A program made the position numbers and the translations under genes. DNA of 64,000 nucleotides from Nematopogon swammerdamellus (Eukaryota > Arthropoda > Insecta > Lepidoptera > Adelidae). The stretch lies in the NCBI GenBank assembly GCA_946902875.1, contig OX336343.1, forward strand, positions 16,477,596 to 16,541,595, in the 5' to 3' direction. The notes under the pieces were generated by a model, which worked only from the letters and a program-made list of their open reading frames with translations, was not told where the DNA came from and did not search any database. Position 1 is the first letter of the stretch. Every line of letters starts with the position of its first letter. This document shows, piece after piece, positions 23,417 through 35,000 of this stretch.

Positions 23417-23940
23417 CAGGGCTGTTTCAGGATAGGGTTTCATAAATTCAGGGTTCGAAAGGGGTCCATATTTGAAGATGAAAAGCTCTTAAACGTCTTC
23501 CAAGATTCAGTAATTTTATAGTACTTTTTGGTGAAAATCGTTTAATCGAGATTTGGTGGACGGTTAACGTCCACCTTTATTAAATAAAAATAGAATTACT
23601 AACTTACATAATTAAGTAGAATTGAACGCGCGCGCTATTAGATGCTCTGTGGTAAATTCCAAACACTTAAATTTAAATGACATCAAAAGAAAAAGGGGAC
23701 TGGACTAGGTCATCAGCATTCCCTAGACCTAAACAGCACTTTTGCCAAATCTCCCCAAACTCACTGTCCATCGAGTTTTTATTACAATTTTAAATGTTTG
23801 TATGAAAACAAAATACTGATTTCGATTTGAGTGATAGATAACTTATCAGTTATCTATCAGTCACTGATAAGGATTTTTTTCTTCTAATAAATGAGTATTT
23901 TTTCTATTTCTGAAGTTTCTCAAGCCTATCCTGAAACATA
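23417..23940. mobile_element. TA-type MITE with CAGGG...TTTCAGGATAGG ends
   Basis: The left end reads CAGGGCTGTTTCAGGATAGG after a TA. The right end carries the complement (CCTATCCTGAAACATA) but lacks the last bases. The inner part (23520-23590, GGTGGACGGTTAACGTCCACC) is palindromic. A relative in the opposite orientation lies at 26296-26470. Confidence 0.7.
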
Positions 23941-24587
23941 TAAAGGCGTGTAAATAAATTAGTCGACGACCTTTTTTCCACCTTATAGCTAGCATGGCAC
24001 CTCATTGAGCGCGATTTCGCGAGGAGTGTTTTTATTGGCTGTGACAGATCTGCCATTGGAATGTTTGGCAGTACCTACCACACGTCCCGAGTGCCGGGTG
24101 TTTAAGAAAAGAAAACAAATCTCAATATGAAAAGGCAAAATGTCGCGCACGCCCGCGCTCCAAGAGCTTACTGTAAGAGTTGAAACTGCTCATTGTTCAC
24201 TAGACAGGCTGCACAAAGCCTTCCGAAGGCTACGTGCGGTCGGTCTCGCGTTGATGAGGCTCGCAATTTAGCTGGAACGACTGTCGCCGCGGCAACACGC
24301 TTGTGTGACGTCAGCACACGTGGCGTGGCGTGGTGGCACCCAGCAGGTTCGGCCCATCAGGTATATGGGCAAATTACGTCCATACTTATGTATATTGATT
24401 AGTGCAGAAGGAAGGGGATTTCTGCCTTGGTAACAAACATTTGTTCAAGTGCGAGTATTACCCTGTCAAAAAACCATTATTTTGTCTGTCTGCAATGCAA
24501 AGTACCTATGGCGCCATCTATTATTTAGTAGCGTGAATATGTACTAATAGATTCTTAGCACGATTCTTGTAGGGGATAAAAAAGGCT

Positions 24588-24924
24588 TGTACCGTGTGTG
24601 GCCCAGTAGATACTTGAAAAGAATAGGCCTACTGCATCTCCTCCCGTGCATGTCGTAAAAGGCGACTAAGGGATAAAGAACAAGATGGCGTGCTAAAGGG
24701 CGACAGGCTAGCCACCTGCCTCTCACCTTGGTGCGGTCCCTCCACAGTCATGCGGTACGTAAGTGCCTTCGTGCCTTACTTGCTGCTTCATATATGTCTT
24801 GCTCTAATAATTTTGCTAAACGTGCTGATCAGTATTGAGCTGCAATTTACCCAAGTTGTTGCAGCATGACATTTTTACTCTGCTTACCCCGATTGTCGAG
24901 ATTCAGCGTGATGGTATGTATGTT
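24588..24924 (+). repeat. LINE-like 3' repeat (copy 2)
   Basis: It shares GCATGTCGTAAAAGGCGACT, GTGCTAAAGGGCGACAGGCT and TACCCCGATTGTCGAGATTC with 6908-7268. Confidence 0.7.
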
Positions 24925-25189
24925 GTATTTATGTTCTTTGTAATTATTCGTTTTAGTTTTATTATGTTGTATTTGTAATAAGATTTCTTCATAAGTAGTT
25001 TCAATACATTAATTCTATTAATTTATTGTTGATAGTTACATGTGTGTTACATGAACAATATTGTATATGCTTATATGTATTTACTGTTTACTATGGTTAC
25101 TATATGGTTATTATGTGTATGTATTATATGTAAATATATAAATTTTTGTTTTTCTATTTTTCTATTATCTAAGACTATGTTTTGTTGCA

Positions 25190-25306
25190 CCTACCCTGGT
25201 TTTTTATATGTAAAAAAGGGTAGGCTGGCGGAAAATGCCATAGGCATTAAGTGCTACCTTCTGTACGATTTTTATGTGCAATAAATTTTTTTGATTTGAT
25301 TTGATG
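25190..25306 (+). repeat. LINE 3' end with (TTTGA)n tail
   Basis: GGCGGAAAATGCCATAGGCA, then TTATGTGCAATAAATTTTTT and GATTTGATTTGATG. The AATAAA followed by a short tandem tail fits a non-LTR 3' terminus. Confidence 0.6.
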
Positions 25307-25715
25307 TTTATGTTCTGCAGTAAATAACAGGCACGGATAAATCAGAAAAATTACGAATACAAATTTAACTTTCCACACGAAGTGGAACCCTCTGCAGACA
25401 GTGTCGTCAGATGTACGAGGTATGATCCACCAATAAATGTAGAGTGATGCCGCGACATGCCGTCAGCTGTGGCGAACCAGCGCGGAAACTGTTTCAAGGT
25501 AGTGTGGCTCGTTTCCGCGAACTCTACACACCTAGCCGTGAACTAATCTGGGGGAAAAAATGTGGTCGTAACGCAACGACCTGCCATACAGCTGAACACT
25601 TTGTTTTGATGTTGACAACACGGAGCCGTTTGAAGCTACCCGCGCGGTGGGGAGAAAGGACCCGCGGTGATAAGTACATTATATTACGTTAAATTAAAAC
25701 ATATAAATGTATATA

Positions 25716-26240
25716 ATACCGTGTGGGGCCGGTAGTTAAAAATAATATCCCCACTGCATCTCTCCCCGTGCATGTCGTAAAAGGCGACTAAGGGATAAGG
25801 ACAAGATGCCGTGCTAAAGGGCGACAGGATCGCCACCTCTCACCTTGGCACGGTACTTCCACCGAGTCATGCAGCAGGTGGGTCTTCGTGCCTTACTTGC
25901 TGCTTGATCGATTTAATCTTGTTCGAATACTTTGCGAAACGTGGTGGTCGGTGTTGTGCTGTAATTGACCAGAGTTCTTGCAGCACAACACCGATTACTC
26001 TGTGGAGTGGAAGAGTCGGGAAGGGTCGCCCCGCCCTAGACGCACGTACCTGGACCAGATCGGGCATTATGTGCTCAAAAAGGGTCAAGTGCGTAGTACC
26101 CGTAACCGACGAGTATGCATGAAGAACATTACGGGAGTGGAAGAGGCGGCAGAGGTGTGTCAAGATCGTGGCACGTGGAGATCCGTTGTCTCTGCCTACC
26201 CCACCGGGAAACAGGCGTGACGCTATGTATGTATGTATAT
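25716..26240 (+). repeat. LINE-like repeat (copy 3) with a different, coding 3' part
   Basis: The left 285 bp matches the family at 6908. After CCGATTACTCTG it switches to a frame reading PRPRRTYLDQIG, VLKKGQVRSTRNRRVC and VCQDRGTWRSVVSAYPTG. This looks like the C-terminal end of a LINE ORF2; the visible reading ends at 26218-26220. It still finishes in TATGTATGTATATA. Confidence 0.65.
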
Positions 26241-26295
26241 ATAAACCAAATAAATAATGATAAGTACGTTACCTACCTATACAATTTAGTCATTT

Positions 26296-26470
26296 TATTT
26301 TTATTTAATAAAGGCGGATGTTAACCGTCCACCAAATCTCGATGAAACGATTTTCACCAAAAAGTACTGTAAAATGACCGAATCTGGGAAAAAGTTTCAG
26401 AGGTTTTTGTTTTCAAATATGGACCCCTTTCGAACCCTGAAGTTTCGAAACCCTATCCTGAAACACCCTG
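26296..26470. mobile_element. Truncated copy of the 23417 MITE, opposite orientation
   Basis: This shares GTTAACCGTCCACC, ATTTTCACCAAAAAGTACT and TATGGACCCCTTTCGAACCC with 23417-23590, reversed. It ends CCTATCCTGAAACACCCTG followed by TA. Confidence 0.7.
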
Positions 26471-26482
26471 TATAATAAATAT

Positions 26483-26670
26483 GTATCGTGTGGGGCCAGT
26501 AGTTAAAATTAATGGCCCCACTGCATCTCTCCACGTGCATGTAGTAGAAGGTGACTAAGGGATAATAATGATATGGTGGCGTGCTAAAGGGCGACTGTTA
26601 GCCACCTTGGCACGGTCCTTCCACCTAGTCATGCAGCAGGTGGGTCTTCGTGGCTTACTTGCTGCTTGAA
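26483..26670 (+). repeat. LINE-like 3' repeat (copy 4, truncated)
   Basis: GTATCGTGTGGGGCCAGTAG through CTTACTTGCTGCTTGAA; the right half is missing. Confidence 0.65.
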
Positions 26671-27075
26671 ATACTTCATTGCTCCAAAAACATTTTAGGA
26701 GTCCATTCGGGCTATCTGTTTATTCGACTCCGACTACACGCCCGACTACAGCATTTTCTACTGATCTTTTCTTGTTTCCTTAATTTTTTTTCCAGTCGGG
26801 TTTTATACATTTTTTATTTAATTTTTTTAAATCGCCTCAAGATCGATGGCGCCTAAAGGCCGCCATATTGAATTTTAAAAATATTTTATAGCCTTTTAGC
26901 AGATAGAGATAGATAGAAAATGCTTCATTGCTCCAGTAAACATTAAACATTAACAAGTACATTAGAAAATTTACACATAAGGTGCAAAGGCGGACTTATC
27001 CCTTACAGAGATTTTTTACAGCCAACCTTTGGATGTTTGAGATTCGATAATATAGTGGAATGTAAAAGCAAAACT

Positions 27076-27114
27076 GGTGATACTCTTTTGCTTTCGTAGC
27101 AAAAGAGTATCACC
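27076..27114. repeat. Perfect 17 bp hairpin
   Basis: GGTGATACTCTTTTGCT, loop TTCGT, AGCAAAAGAGTATCACC. Confidence 0.85.
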
Positions 27115-27672
27115 TAACGACACCTCATAATGTTAAAATCCATCAAACCGTTTAGGCTACAGCGCGTGCCATAGAAATGCAAATTAAATATAAAGGGGTA
27201 GGTAATTAAAAAACTGATTTAAAAGAAAATGCACTGAAATTTTTTTTAAGATCTCTGAAAATCTAATTCATATAAGGATACACTAGCGTAGCTATAGCGA
27301 ACGAGCAAAAAAAATATTATGAATTTATGAAAGCTCAAAGCCTAGATCCACTGGGCTACAAGGTTTATAACCATATCCATGTTTGACACAGTCATTTTAA
27401 TTAGTGTCTTTCAGGGTTATGCATTGTCATCAGCATCACTCATTAGTGACAACGGATGTAAGGTACTTAGTGCTTTAGGCACTATGAATAGCAACTATGG
27501 TTGAATAGGTATTGGCAGTTAGGTCCCAGACTGCCGCTGCTGCACTAGTGCTAACCTTCAAATTACTATACCGGATCTAGGCTTAGGGGCGAATGAATAA
27601 GCCTCTAAAATATACTCGTAGATAATCTATAACGACGTTATGATGGTCGGAAATTCAGAATTGAGAGAGGAA

Positions 27673-27715
27673 TCTCTACATATAATAAAATCGTAATGCA
27701 AAAGTCTGTACATTA
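27673..27715 (+). mobile_element. Helitron 5' tip, cut by a SINE
   Basis: TCTCTACATATAATAAAATC starts after an A and runs about 43 bp before the poly(T) edge of the SINE at 27716. Confidence 0.6.
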
Positions 27716-28110
27716 TTTTTTTTTTTATGTAATCCGGTATGGGTTGCTGAGTCGGAGGGGCCAAAGCACATGCTCTAACCAGCCAATATCACCTCCGAGA
27801 AGGTAGGTGCCATACCGGAGACTTCCCTGGATTGCTGGCTATACTGGACTAGAGGAGAACACATAGCTGAGGCTGCTATGCTGCTATCTTACATCTAGTA
27901 TGGTGGTACTAACCCAGTGGGCTACAATTTGAGCCCACCACCTAGTAAGGGGCAAGGGAAGGGACCTACAGTTTTACACCGGTTCCGAATGGTGAAGTGT
28001 GCACGTAAATTTTTTCATCAGAAAATATTCATTGGTACACGCCGACCGGATTCGAACCTCGAACCTCTCGCAAGAGAATACGACGCCCAGACCACTCGGC
28101 CAACTCCTGT
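27716..28110 (-). mobile_element. Second SINE family, tRNA-Leu/Ser-like head (copy 1)
   Basis: On the minus strand the head reads AGTTGGCCGAGTGGTCTGGG with the B box GGTTCGAATCC, then a body with CAGTTTAGCC-unlike sequence, and ends ACCGGATTACAT plus poly(A). It is inserted in a Helitron 5' tip. Confidence 0.8.
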
Positions 28111-28207
28111 GATAAGTCAGCCTTTTTATTTATAGTAGTTCTTTAGTTTTCGCATGTACCTACATAGGTATTTTATTAACTAAACTAACTTAATACGTAA
28201 CTGTGTG

Positions 28208-28335
28208 CAATGAAATGAAATGAAATGATTTATTATAAAAACATGCAAAGCGGTTCAAATATACATTAGCTCTTACACTAGATTTGCATCAGTCACGCAA
28301 GAGCCGTACTTCAGTAGGCCTTTATGTGTAAGGCT
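28208..28335 (-). repeat. LINE 3' end, reverse, with (TGAAA)n tail
   Basis: ATGAAATGAAATGAAATGAT then TTATTATAAAAACATGC and AAGAGCCGTACTTCAGTAGG. The tail array suggests a non-LTR insertion. Confidence 0.5.
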
Positions 28336-28579
28336 TTTGCGCTCATCTAACTACTATCCTTATATATAATTGAAAAAATACAATATGATTATAATACAAG
28401 TTAAGACAAATAAATAAATGAATAAGATATTAAAATATTAGAGCTAAATTGTTAAAGAAATTATGAATTAGTCATTGATCTCGTATATAGCTGTAATAAA
28501 ATTAGGTATCATTATGAGTAAAAATTCGCAATGCTCTCTCGTTATAATTATAAATATTATGTAATGTAACAAACTCACT

Positions 28580-28876
28580 ATACATACATACATACATATC
28601 ACACACGCTGAATCCCGAAAAACGGGGTAAGCAGAGTAATCAGTGTTGTGCTGCAAGAACTCTGGTAAATTACAGCACAACACCGACCACCACGTTTCGC
28701 ACAGTATTCGAACAAGATTCAATCGATCAAGCAGCAAGTAAGGCACGAAAACCCACCTGCTGCATGACTCGGTGGAAGTACCGTCTCAAGGTGAGAGGTG
28801 GCGAACCTGTCGCCCTTTAGCACGGCATCTTGTTCTTATCCTTTAGTCGCCTTTTACGACATGCATGGGTAGAGAT
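28580..28876 (-). repeat. LINE-like 3' repeat (copy 5, reverse)
   Basis: ACATACATACATACATATCA tail at the left, then ACACGCTGAATCCCG and TTAGTCGCCTTTTACGACAT. Confidence 0.75.
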
Positions 28877-29065
28877 ACTCACTATAGAAACTCACTATAT
28901 AGTAACAAAATCACTCATGCATGATAAACGTGAGACCTGTCTACCTGTGTAACTGTGTATCTTCAGTTAGTTGAATACAGGGAGAATACAGGATATACCG
29001 AAGGCTATACGACGAAATGTACCTACGCAGAAAAAGAACACCATCGCCGCGCCCTGTGACGTGCG

Positions 29066-29112
29066 GGGGGGGGGGGGGGGCGGCGGCGGGCGGGCGGGGG
29101 TCGGAGGGCGGC
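29066..29112. repeat. G-rich tract
   Basis: About 15 consecutive G, then CGGCGGCGGGCGGGCGGGGG, able in principle to form G-quadruplexes. Confidence 0.75.
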
Positions 29113-29221
29113 CTTGCCGATCTGCTTAGCTGCCAGCAGTTCATGTCGCCATAAATATAAGTGATACATGGGACGGACTAGAAGACGCATCCTACCGGGG
29201 TGGTCGGTAATGAAACGTCGC

Positions 29222-29397
29222 GGTGTCGTCGTCGGTCGAAACGGCTATGTAAATAGTTTGTGTTTTCCGTCCAGTTCAGTGTAGCCGGCATGATCGAAGG
29301 GAAGCACTGACATGGCACCTAGTTCATCCTGTGTTATGGGCTGACATCACGAATGTTATAGGTGATATAGCTAACCGTGTAAGTTTCTATAAAAAAA
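29222..29397 (+). mobile_element. Same SINE family, 3' fragment (copy I)
   Basis: It runs from GTCGGTCGAAACGGCTATGT to TTTCTATAAAAAAATGG; the head is absent. Confidence 0.72.
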
Positions 29398-29423
29398 TGG
29401 TTTGGACTCGTCATGTCATGGAT

Positions 29424-29662
29424 GACCGTCCGGCCGTTGAAACTGGTCGTGGTTCAGATTCCAAGTAAAACTGTAGGTCCCTTACGTGGTGGGTTTACAG
29501 TTACTTCGTTTGAATTTGTACCACTGTGTTGAATGAAGGCTATAGTACATTTGTTAGTGTTCTCCGTTCAGTTCATTGTAGCCGGCACGACTAAAGGGAA
29601 GCACTGACACGCGGACTGACCCCGCGGGCGTAGTAGGTGATGTAGTCAACCATGTCAGTCCT
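29424..29662 (+). mobile_element. Same SINE family, degenerate (copy J)
   Basis: It includes GACCGTCCGGCCGTTGAAAC, GTGGTTCAGATTCCAAG (B box region) and GTAGCCGGCACGACTAAAGG, with internal divergence. It follows copy I in the same orientation. Confidence 0.62.
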
Positions 29663-30040
29663 TAATAATCATTTTGTGCAAAGGCGGACTTTCATTGAAG
29701 ATATTTTTCCAGCCAACTTTTGAAGGTTTCACACTTGTGAAATACATGTGAGTAGAGTAGCAACAACACTTTATTTATGTTTATGGGTAACTAGAATTAT
29801 ACTTACGCAAGTAATTTAAGGTGACCCTTAGTTAGGGTCGCCTCTCTCCCTAAAACATGGTTGAGGGAGGCGATGGCTGGCCCTGGGGCGGCGTGATGCT
29901 CGTGAACGTGAGACTGGCCTGCTCCAAATTGGTAACATTGTATATTTTGTTAGGCGTATATTTTTCTAAAAGTACTACTACTATGAATGGTATCTGTCAT
30001 GAACTGTTACATTTGTCGCAGATTTATATTTTCATGACTT

Positions 30041-30275
30041 TTTAACCGACTTTAAAAAAAAGGAGGAGGTTCTCAATTCGACTGTATTTTTTGTTTTTAA
30101 TTATTTTTTTGTTTGTTACCTCAGAACTTTCGACTGGGTGGGCCGATTTTGAAAATACTTTTTTTATTCGAAAGCTGATGCTTCCCGTGTGGTCCCATTT
30201 TAATTTGGTCAAGATCGGAGTGAAAAGCGAGGCGGAATCGCGAGGCCGAAGGCCGAGCGATTCTACCGAGTACAT
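30041..30275 (+). repeat. Second copy of the ACCGACTT repeat, followed by a GGCCGAAGGCC motif
   Basis: It shares AACCGACTT...AAAGGAGGAGGTTCTCAATTCGAC with 54041-54360 (opposite strand). It ends near GCGAGGCCGAAGGCCGAGCG, a motif also used by the Helitron-like repeats at 13745-14215. Confidence 0.6.
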
Positions 30276-30315
30276 TAATAGCAAAAAAATTACTAAAGAA
30301 AACTGTGAAATAAAA

Positions 30316-30500
30316 ATACTATTTAAAAAAATTTAAAAACCGCCTTTAAAAATGTATTAAATAAAAAAATTCGAACCCTAGAGTTGAAGGCGGTGCTAAA
30401 GCAAGCAAAAATGATGCACTTCCGCCGTCAACTCTAGGGTTCGAATTTTTTTATTTCATACATTTTTGAAGGCGGTTTTTATATTTTTTTAAATAGTTTT
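30316..30500. mobile_element. Fold-back element with roughly 80 bp arms
   Basis: Left arm ends GAACCCTAGAGTTGAAGGCGG and right arm begins CCGCCGTCAACTCTAGGGTTC (read as shorter blocks), around a 28 nt loop near 30399-30420. Outer arms are A/T-rich with AACCGCC / GGCGGTT blocks. Confidence 0.78.
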
Positions 30501-31093
30501 TTTAATATTTCTGTTTGGTGTTTGAGATTTGTACTACCTCGTATTATCACTGGTATAAACTTAAAATTCTACGAACATGTTGACTTGAGATTCTGACTGC
30601 ACACGAATTTTGAATTTTGACACAGTACAAACTGTGCCTTAGCTCACCAATGCTAAATATTAATTTGACTAATTGATACGAGTACATTTAGTATAAAATT
30701 TATTTAGCACGCATACTAAAATACTAAAATATTAATTTGACTAATTGATACATTAAGTATCAATAATTATTTATTTTAAATTTTTTTTAACCTTGTGCTA
30801 CAATGTGGTATGAATATTTTTAATTGACATGACTTGATCGATAATATTATGTATCAACAATTTCTGACAAAGGCTCTATACACCTGATTTTATTTATACT
30901 TTTACTTTTCATTTTATGTTGTCAGAAATTATCAAGCTTAAATTATAGTTATTCTAGCTCTCACACTCTATCTTAAAACTGTAAGCTGTGTCTATTGTGT
31001 AGCTAATTACAAGATATTGTAATCGAAGACTTTGAAAAAATACAAACCCTGCGAAGTTTCTTGCCGGCTCTTCTTTGTGGGTGTAATCGAACC

Positions 31094-31227
31094 TGTGGTA
31101 GCCATTAGAGAAAAAGTATAATGACACTTGTCAATGATGACTTTTCAGCATTACATTTATTTATTGTCTAAAATGGAAATATAATATTATCACTATATAT
31201 TCGTATGATTAATTCAAAAACATAACA
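31094..31227 (+). repeat. 5' LTR
   Basis: This is a 134 bp repeat starting TGTGGTAGCC and ending AACATAACA, identical by eye to the copy at 35330. An AT-rich segment (ATAATATTATCACTATATA) could serve as the core promoter; no canonical AATAAA is seen. Confidence 0.95.
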
Positions 31228-31245
31228 ATGGCGACGAGTACAAAC
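31228..31245 (+). other. Candidate tRNA primer-binding site
   Basis: TGGCGACGAGTAC begins one base after the LTR's terminal CA, as expected for a primer-binding site pairing with a tRNA 3' CCA end. It resembles the tRNA-Arg-type site TGGCGACCG of some fly elements only over its first seven or eight bases, so the primer tRNA is not identified. The first gag ATG (31228) overlaps this site. Confidence 0.55.
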
Positions 31246-32015
31246 GAAGAACGCGTTCTAAAAAAGACAAGATCAACATTAAGGAGGCAACTGACAATAT
31301 TACGAGGTAAAATCGACTCTCTTACAAGTGCTACCTCAATCGAAGAAATCCAACTAAGATTGGATTCAGTAACGAGCTTACATGTGAAAATCATGACAAA
31401 TCAAGATGAAATTGAACTTAATACAAATGAAGAAAATCTTCCAGAAGAGTGGATAAACAGGGAACAGTATGATGAAGAAATCTTGCAACTAAAGTTAAAA
31501 TTAAAACAACTGGAAAAACTACTACAAAAACAATGTTCAAGTGAACCTACAGCAGATATACAATCATCAATTAGTCAAATTCACGGAAAGTTTAGTATGA
31601 CTCCGTTTCAACAAGAAGAAAAATTCGAAAATTTCATAAAACGATTACAAATATACATATTATTACAAGGCATTAAAGAAGATGAAAAGACTAAAATTTA
31701 CATCTTGCTAAATTCACTACCTCCAGAAATTCACCAAATACTGCACGATCTGTGTTCACCAGAAGATCCGTTGAACAAACAATTCGCAGATATAGTCAAA
31801 TTACTAAACGACTACTTAGATCCCAAACCAAGCCGTGGGCGAGACAATTTAAATTCATTAATCGAATACAAGATGAACACGAATCGATAATAGAGTACAA
31901 TAAAGAATTAAAAAAACTATCAAGTGATTGCGATTTCTCTTGTATTTGTGGTAAGTCCACAGCCGACTCATTTCTCCAACTTCAATTTATTCGAGGATTA
32001 ACGGATGACGCATGA
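31228..32015 (+). pseudogene. gag of the LTR retrotransposon, broken by two frame changes
   Basis: The region encodes a capsid-like Gag. The first frame (31228-31890, 220 aa) is Lys/Glu/Leu-rich with a coiled-coil-like stretch (residues about 80-105). It then has a capsid-type segment (MTPFQQEEKFENFIKRL... LNDYLDPKPS). The similarity then continues in another frame, changing near 31829-31845 (FKFINRIQDEHESI... to FIRGLTDDA, stop at 32013-32015). It resumes in a third frame from the ATG at 32012, with an ATGA overlap. Family members normally read Gag continuously up to the zinc knuckles, so this looks like two indels. Assembly errors, or frameshifting at one of the sites, remain possible. Confidence 0.8.
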
Positions 32016-35000
32016 AAATATTGCAACAGAACCAAAATCTAAGTTACAAAGAAGTAGTCCAATTAGCTGTCAATACTGAGTTATCAAAGAAAGAGTCAAA
32101 AATGACTAAAGAAGGAAATGTATTACAAATACATAAAAGATCACAAAGAGACAGTACCAATTCAAACCAAGAAAAGGACAGAAGGGAAGTACCATCTACT
32201 TCAAATACTAGTATGAATGCAAAAATTAAAACATTACCGGATGGACAATGCTACAGATGTGGGGGTAAATATCATAAAGCAAATAAATGCCGGTTTCAAG
32301 ACACAATCTGCGACTACTGCCATAAGAAAGGCCATTTGACAAGGGTTTGTATTCAACGACTTAACCACGATGGTAGACAAAATTACCTAACTAATAAAAC
32401 AAATGACCCGACGCTCGAGGTTGAGCTGACCCAACAAGACACGGATTCTGAAATCAATTTGATACAGTCAAGAGTGAGTGATAAATTTATTGTTGCCGTC
32501 AACATTGAAGGAAAGGTATTAAAGATGGAATTCGACACAGGAGCAGCACTAAGTACAGTTTCATATAATGATTACATGGAGCTCAATCTACAAAAGAAAA
32601 TCTACAAAGCTACAATTGATTTGCGCACATACACTGGTGAGAGAATTACAGTTCATGGTGCTGTCTATGTCAAGTACACTATAAATGAGCATATATACTA
32701 TGGAAAATTATACATAATAAAGGGAAATGTTACCCCGATATTTGGCAGGGAATGGATACGCGAAACGAAAATGAATTTACACGAAATAAAGATATTACAG
32801 ACGGAATCGACTATGAAAATAACAGATATTCTTGAAGAATATGGTGATATTTTCGAATCCAATATGGGAGAAATACCTAATTACAAGGGACACATCGAAC
32901 TGAAAGAAGGTACAAAACCAATATACCATAAACCTAGAAGAATTCCCTATGCATTATTGAACAAGGTGGAAAATGAATTACTGAGATTGGAAAATCTGAA
33001 TATTATTACTAAAGTAGACAATTCAGAATGGGGAACTCCAATAGTACCAGTTCTTAAGCCCAATGGTGATGTACGTATATGTGCTGATTACAAGGTTACC
33101 TTAAATCAAAATATTAGGGATGTGAATCATCCTATACCAAGAATAGAAGATATTTTTGTCAAAATGAATGGTGGAAAATATTTTTGTACATTGGATCTCA
33201 CTCAAGCTTATTTACATATGAAAATGGACGAAGAAAGCGCTAACTTACAAACAATTAGCACACATAAAGGACTGTATAAAGTAAATCGTTTGATGTTTGG
33301 AGTAAAAACAGCACCAGGTTTATGGCAAAATTTTATGGACCAAATCCTGGGAAATATGGAAGGAGTACAATGTTTCTTAGATGACATTATAATACAAGGA
33401 TCCACATTAGAAATAACAAAACAAAGATTGCGCAAGGTATTAGAAACAATACGACATCATAACCTGAGACTAAATAAGGGAAAATGCAAATTTTTTGAAA
33501 AGTACATTCAATACTTGGGACATTCTATTGATGAACATGGACTACACAAAAATGAAGAGAAAACGAAAGCTATTATTTGTGCAAAACGACCACAAAATCA
33601 AAAGGAATTAAGAACATTTTTGGGACTTGCGAATTACTATAACAAATTTATACCGAACTTAGCTACAATTCTTCATCCTTTAAATAAATTACTACAGAAA
33701 AATGAAAAATATGTATGGACGCACAATTGCGAATTAAGTTTCATTAAGGTCAAAGAAGAATTATCAAGTGAACGTACATTAGCACACTTCAATCCGACAT
33801 TACCACTTTTACTAGCTACTGATGCCTCGCCAGTTGGACTAGGAGCTGTAATATCACACAAATTTGAAGATGGCACAGAGCGGCCTGTAGCTTACGCATC
33901 AAGAACACTTACAACAAGTGAACAGAAATACAGTCAAATAGACAAAGAAGCTACTGGTATATTTTGGGCTCTAAAAAAATTCTATCCCTACTGCTACGGT
34001 AGAAAATTTACTTTAATCACAGATCACAAACCTTTGGTTTCGATCTTCAAACCTGATAGAAATTTGCCCATGATGACGGCTACAAGAATGTTTCATTATG
34101 CACACTTTCTATCTGGTTTCGACTACAATATAGTATTTAGAAAAACAGGAGATCATGCTAATGCAGATTTTCTGTCTCGCTTTCCTGTAGAACGTACGAA
34201 AGAAGATTACAAAGACCAATCTGAAATGTTCCAATTACATCAAATTGAGACAATGCCAGTCACAATGGAAACAATTTACATTGAAACTGATAAAGACATT
34301 ACATTGAAACAAATACTTCAAAAATTAGAGAAAGGCGAATCGCTAAAGGACCAGGGATATGAAGATAATGAATTTTCGTTACAGGATGGTTGCATTTTTA
34401 GAGGTGTCAGAATTTGTATACCACCAACATTACAAAAGGATATTCTACAAGAATTACACGTCGGACATTTAGGAATGACTAAGATGAAGGCGTTGGCAAG
34501 AAGTTATTGTTACTGGAAGAATATTGATAAAGACATTGAAGAAATGGTAAAAACGTGCAAAGAATGTTGTATGAAAAGAAATGAACCATCTAAAGTTCAT
34601 CACCCATGGCAACTTCCCGAGGAACCATGGCAGAGAGTTCATATAGACTTCGCCGGACCAATAGGTGGATATTATTATCTTATTGTGGTGGATGCATACA
34701 GTAAATGGATTGAAGTTATACCTACAAAAAATACGACGTCGGAATGGTGCATTAGACAACTGAGACCGTTATTTACAACATTTGGGTTACCAATCACAGT
34801 GGTATCCGACAACGGTCCACAATTCACGGCAAGCCTATTTAATAATTTCTTGAGATCAAACGGCATCATACATAAAACATCAGCACCATACCACCCTGCT
34901 ACTAACGGTTTGGCCGAACGATTTGTTCAAACTATAAAACAAGCATTAAAATCGAGCGTATACGAAAAGGTGGATCAAAATCTAAGAATAAGCAGAATAC

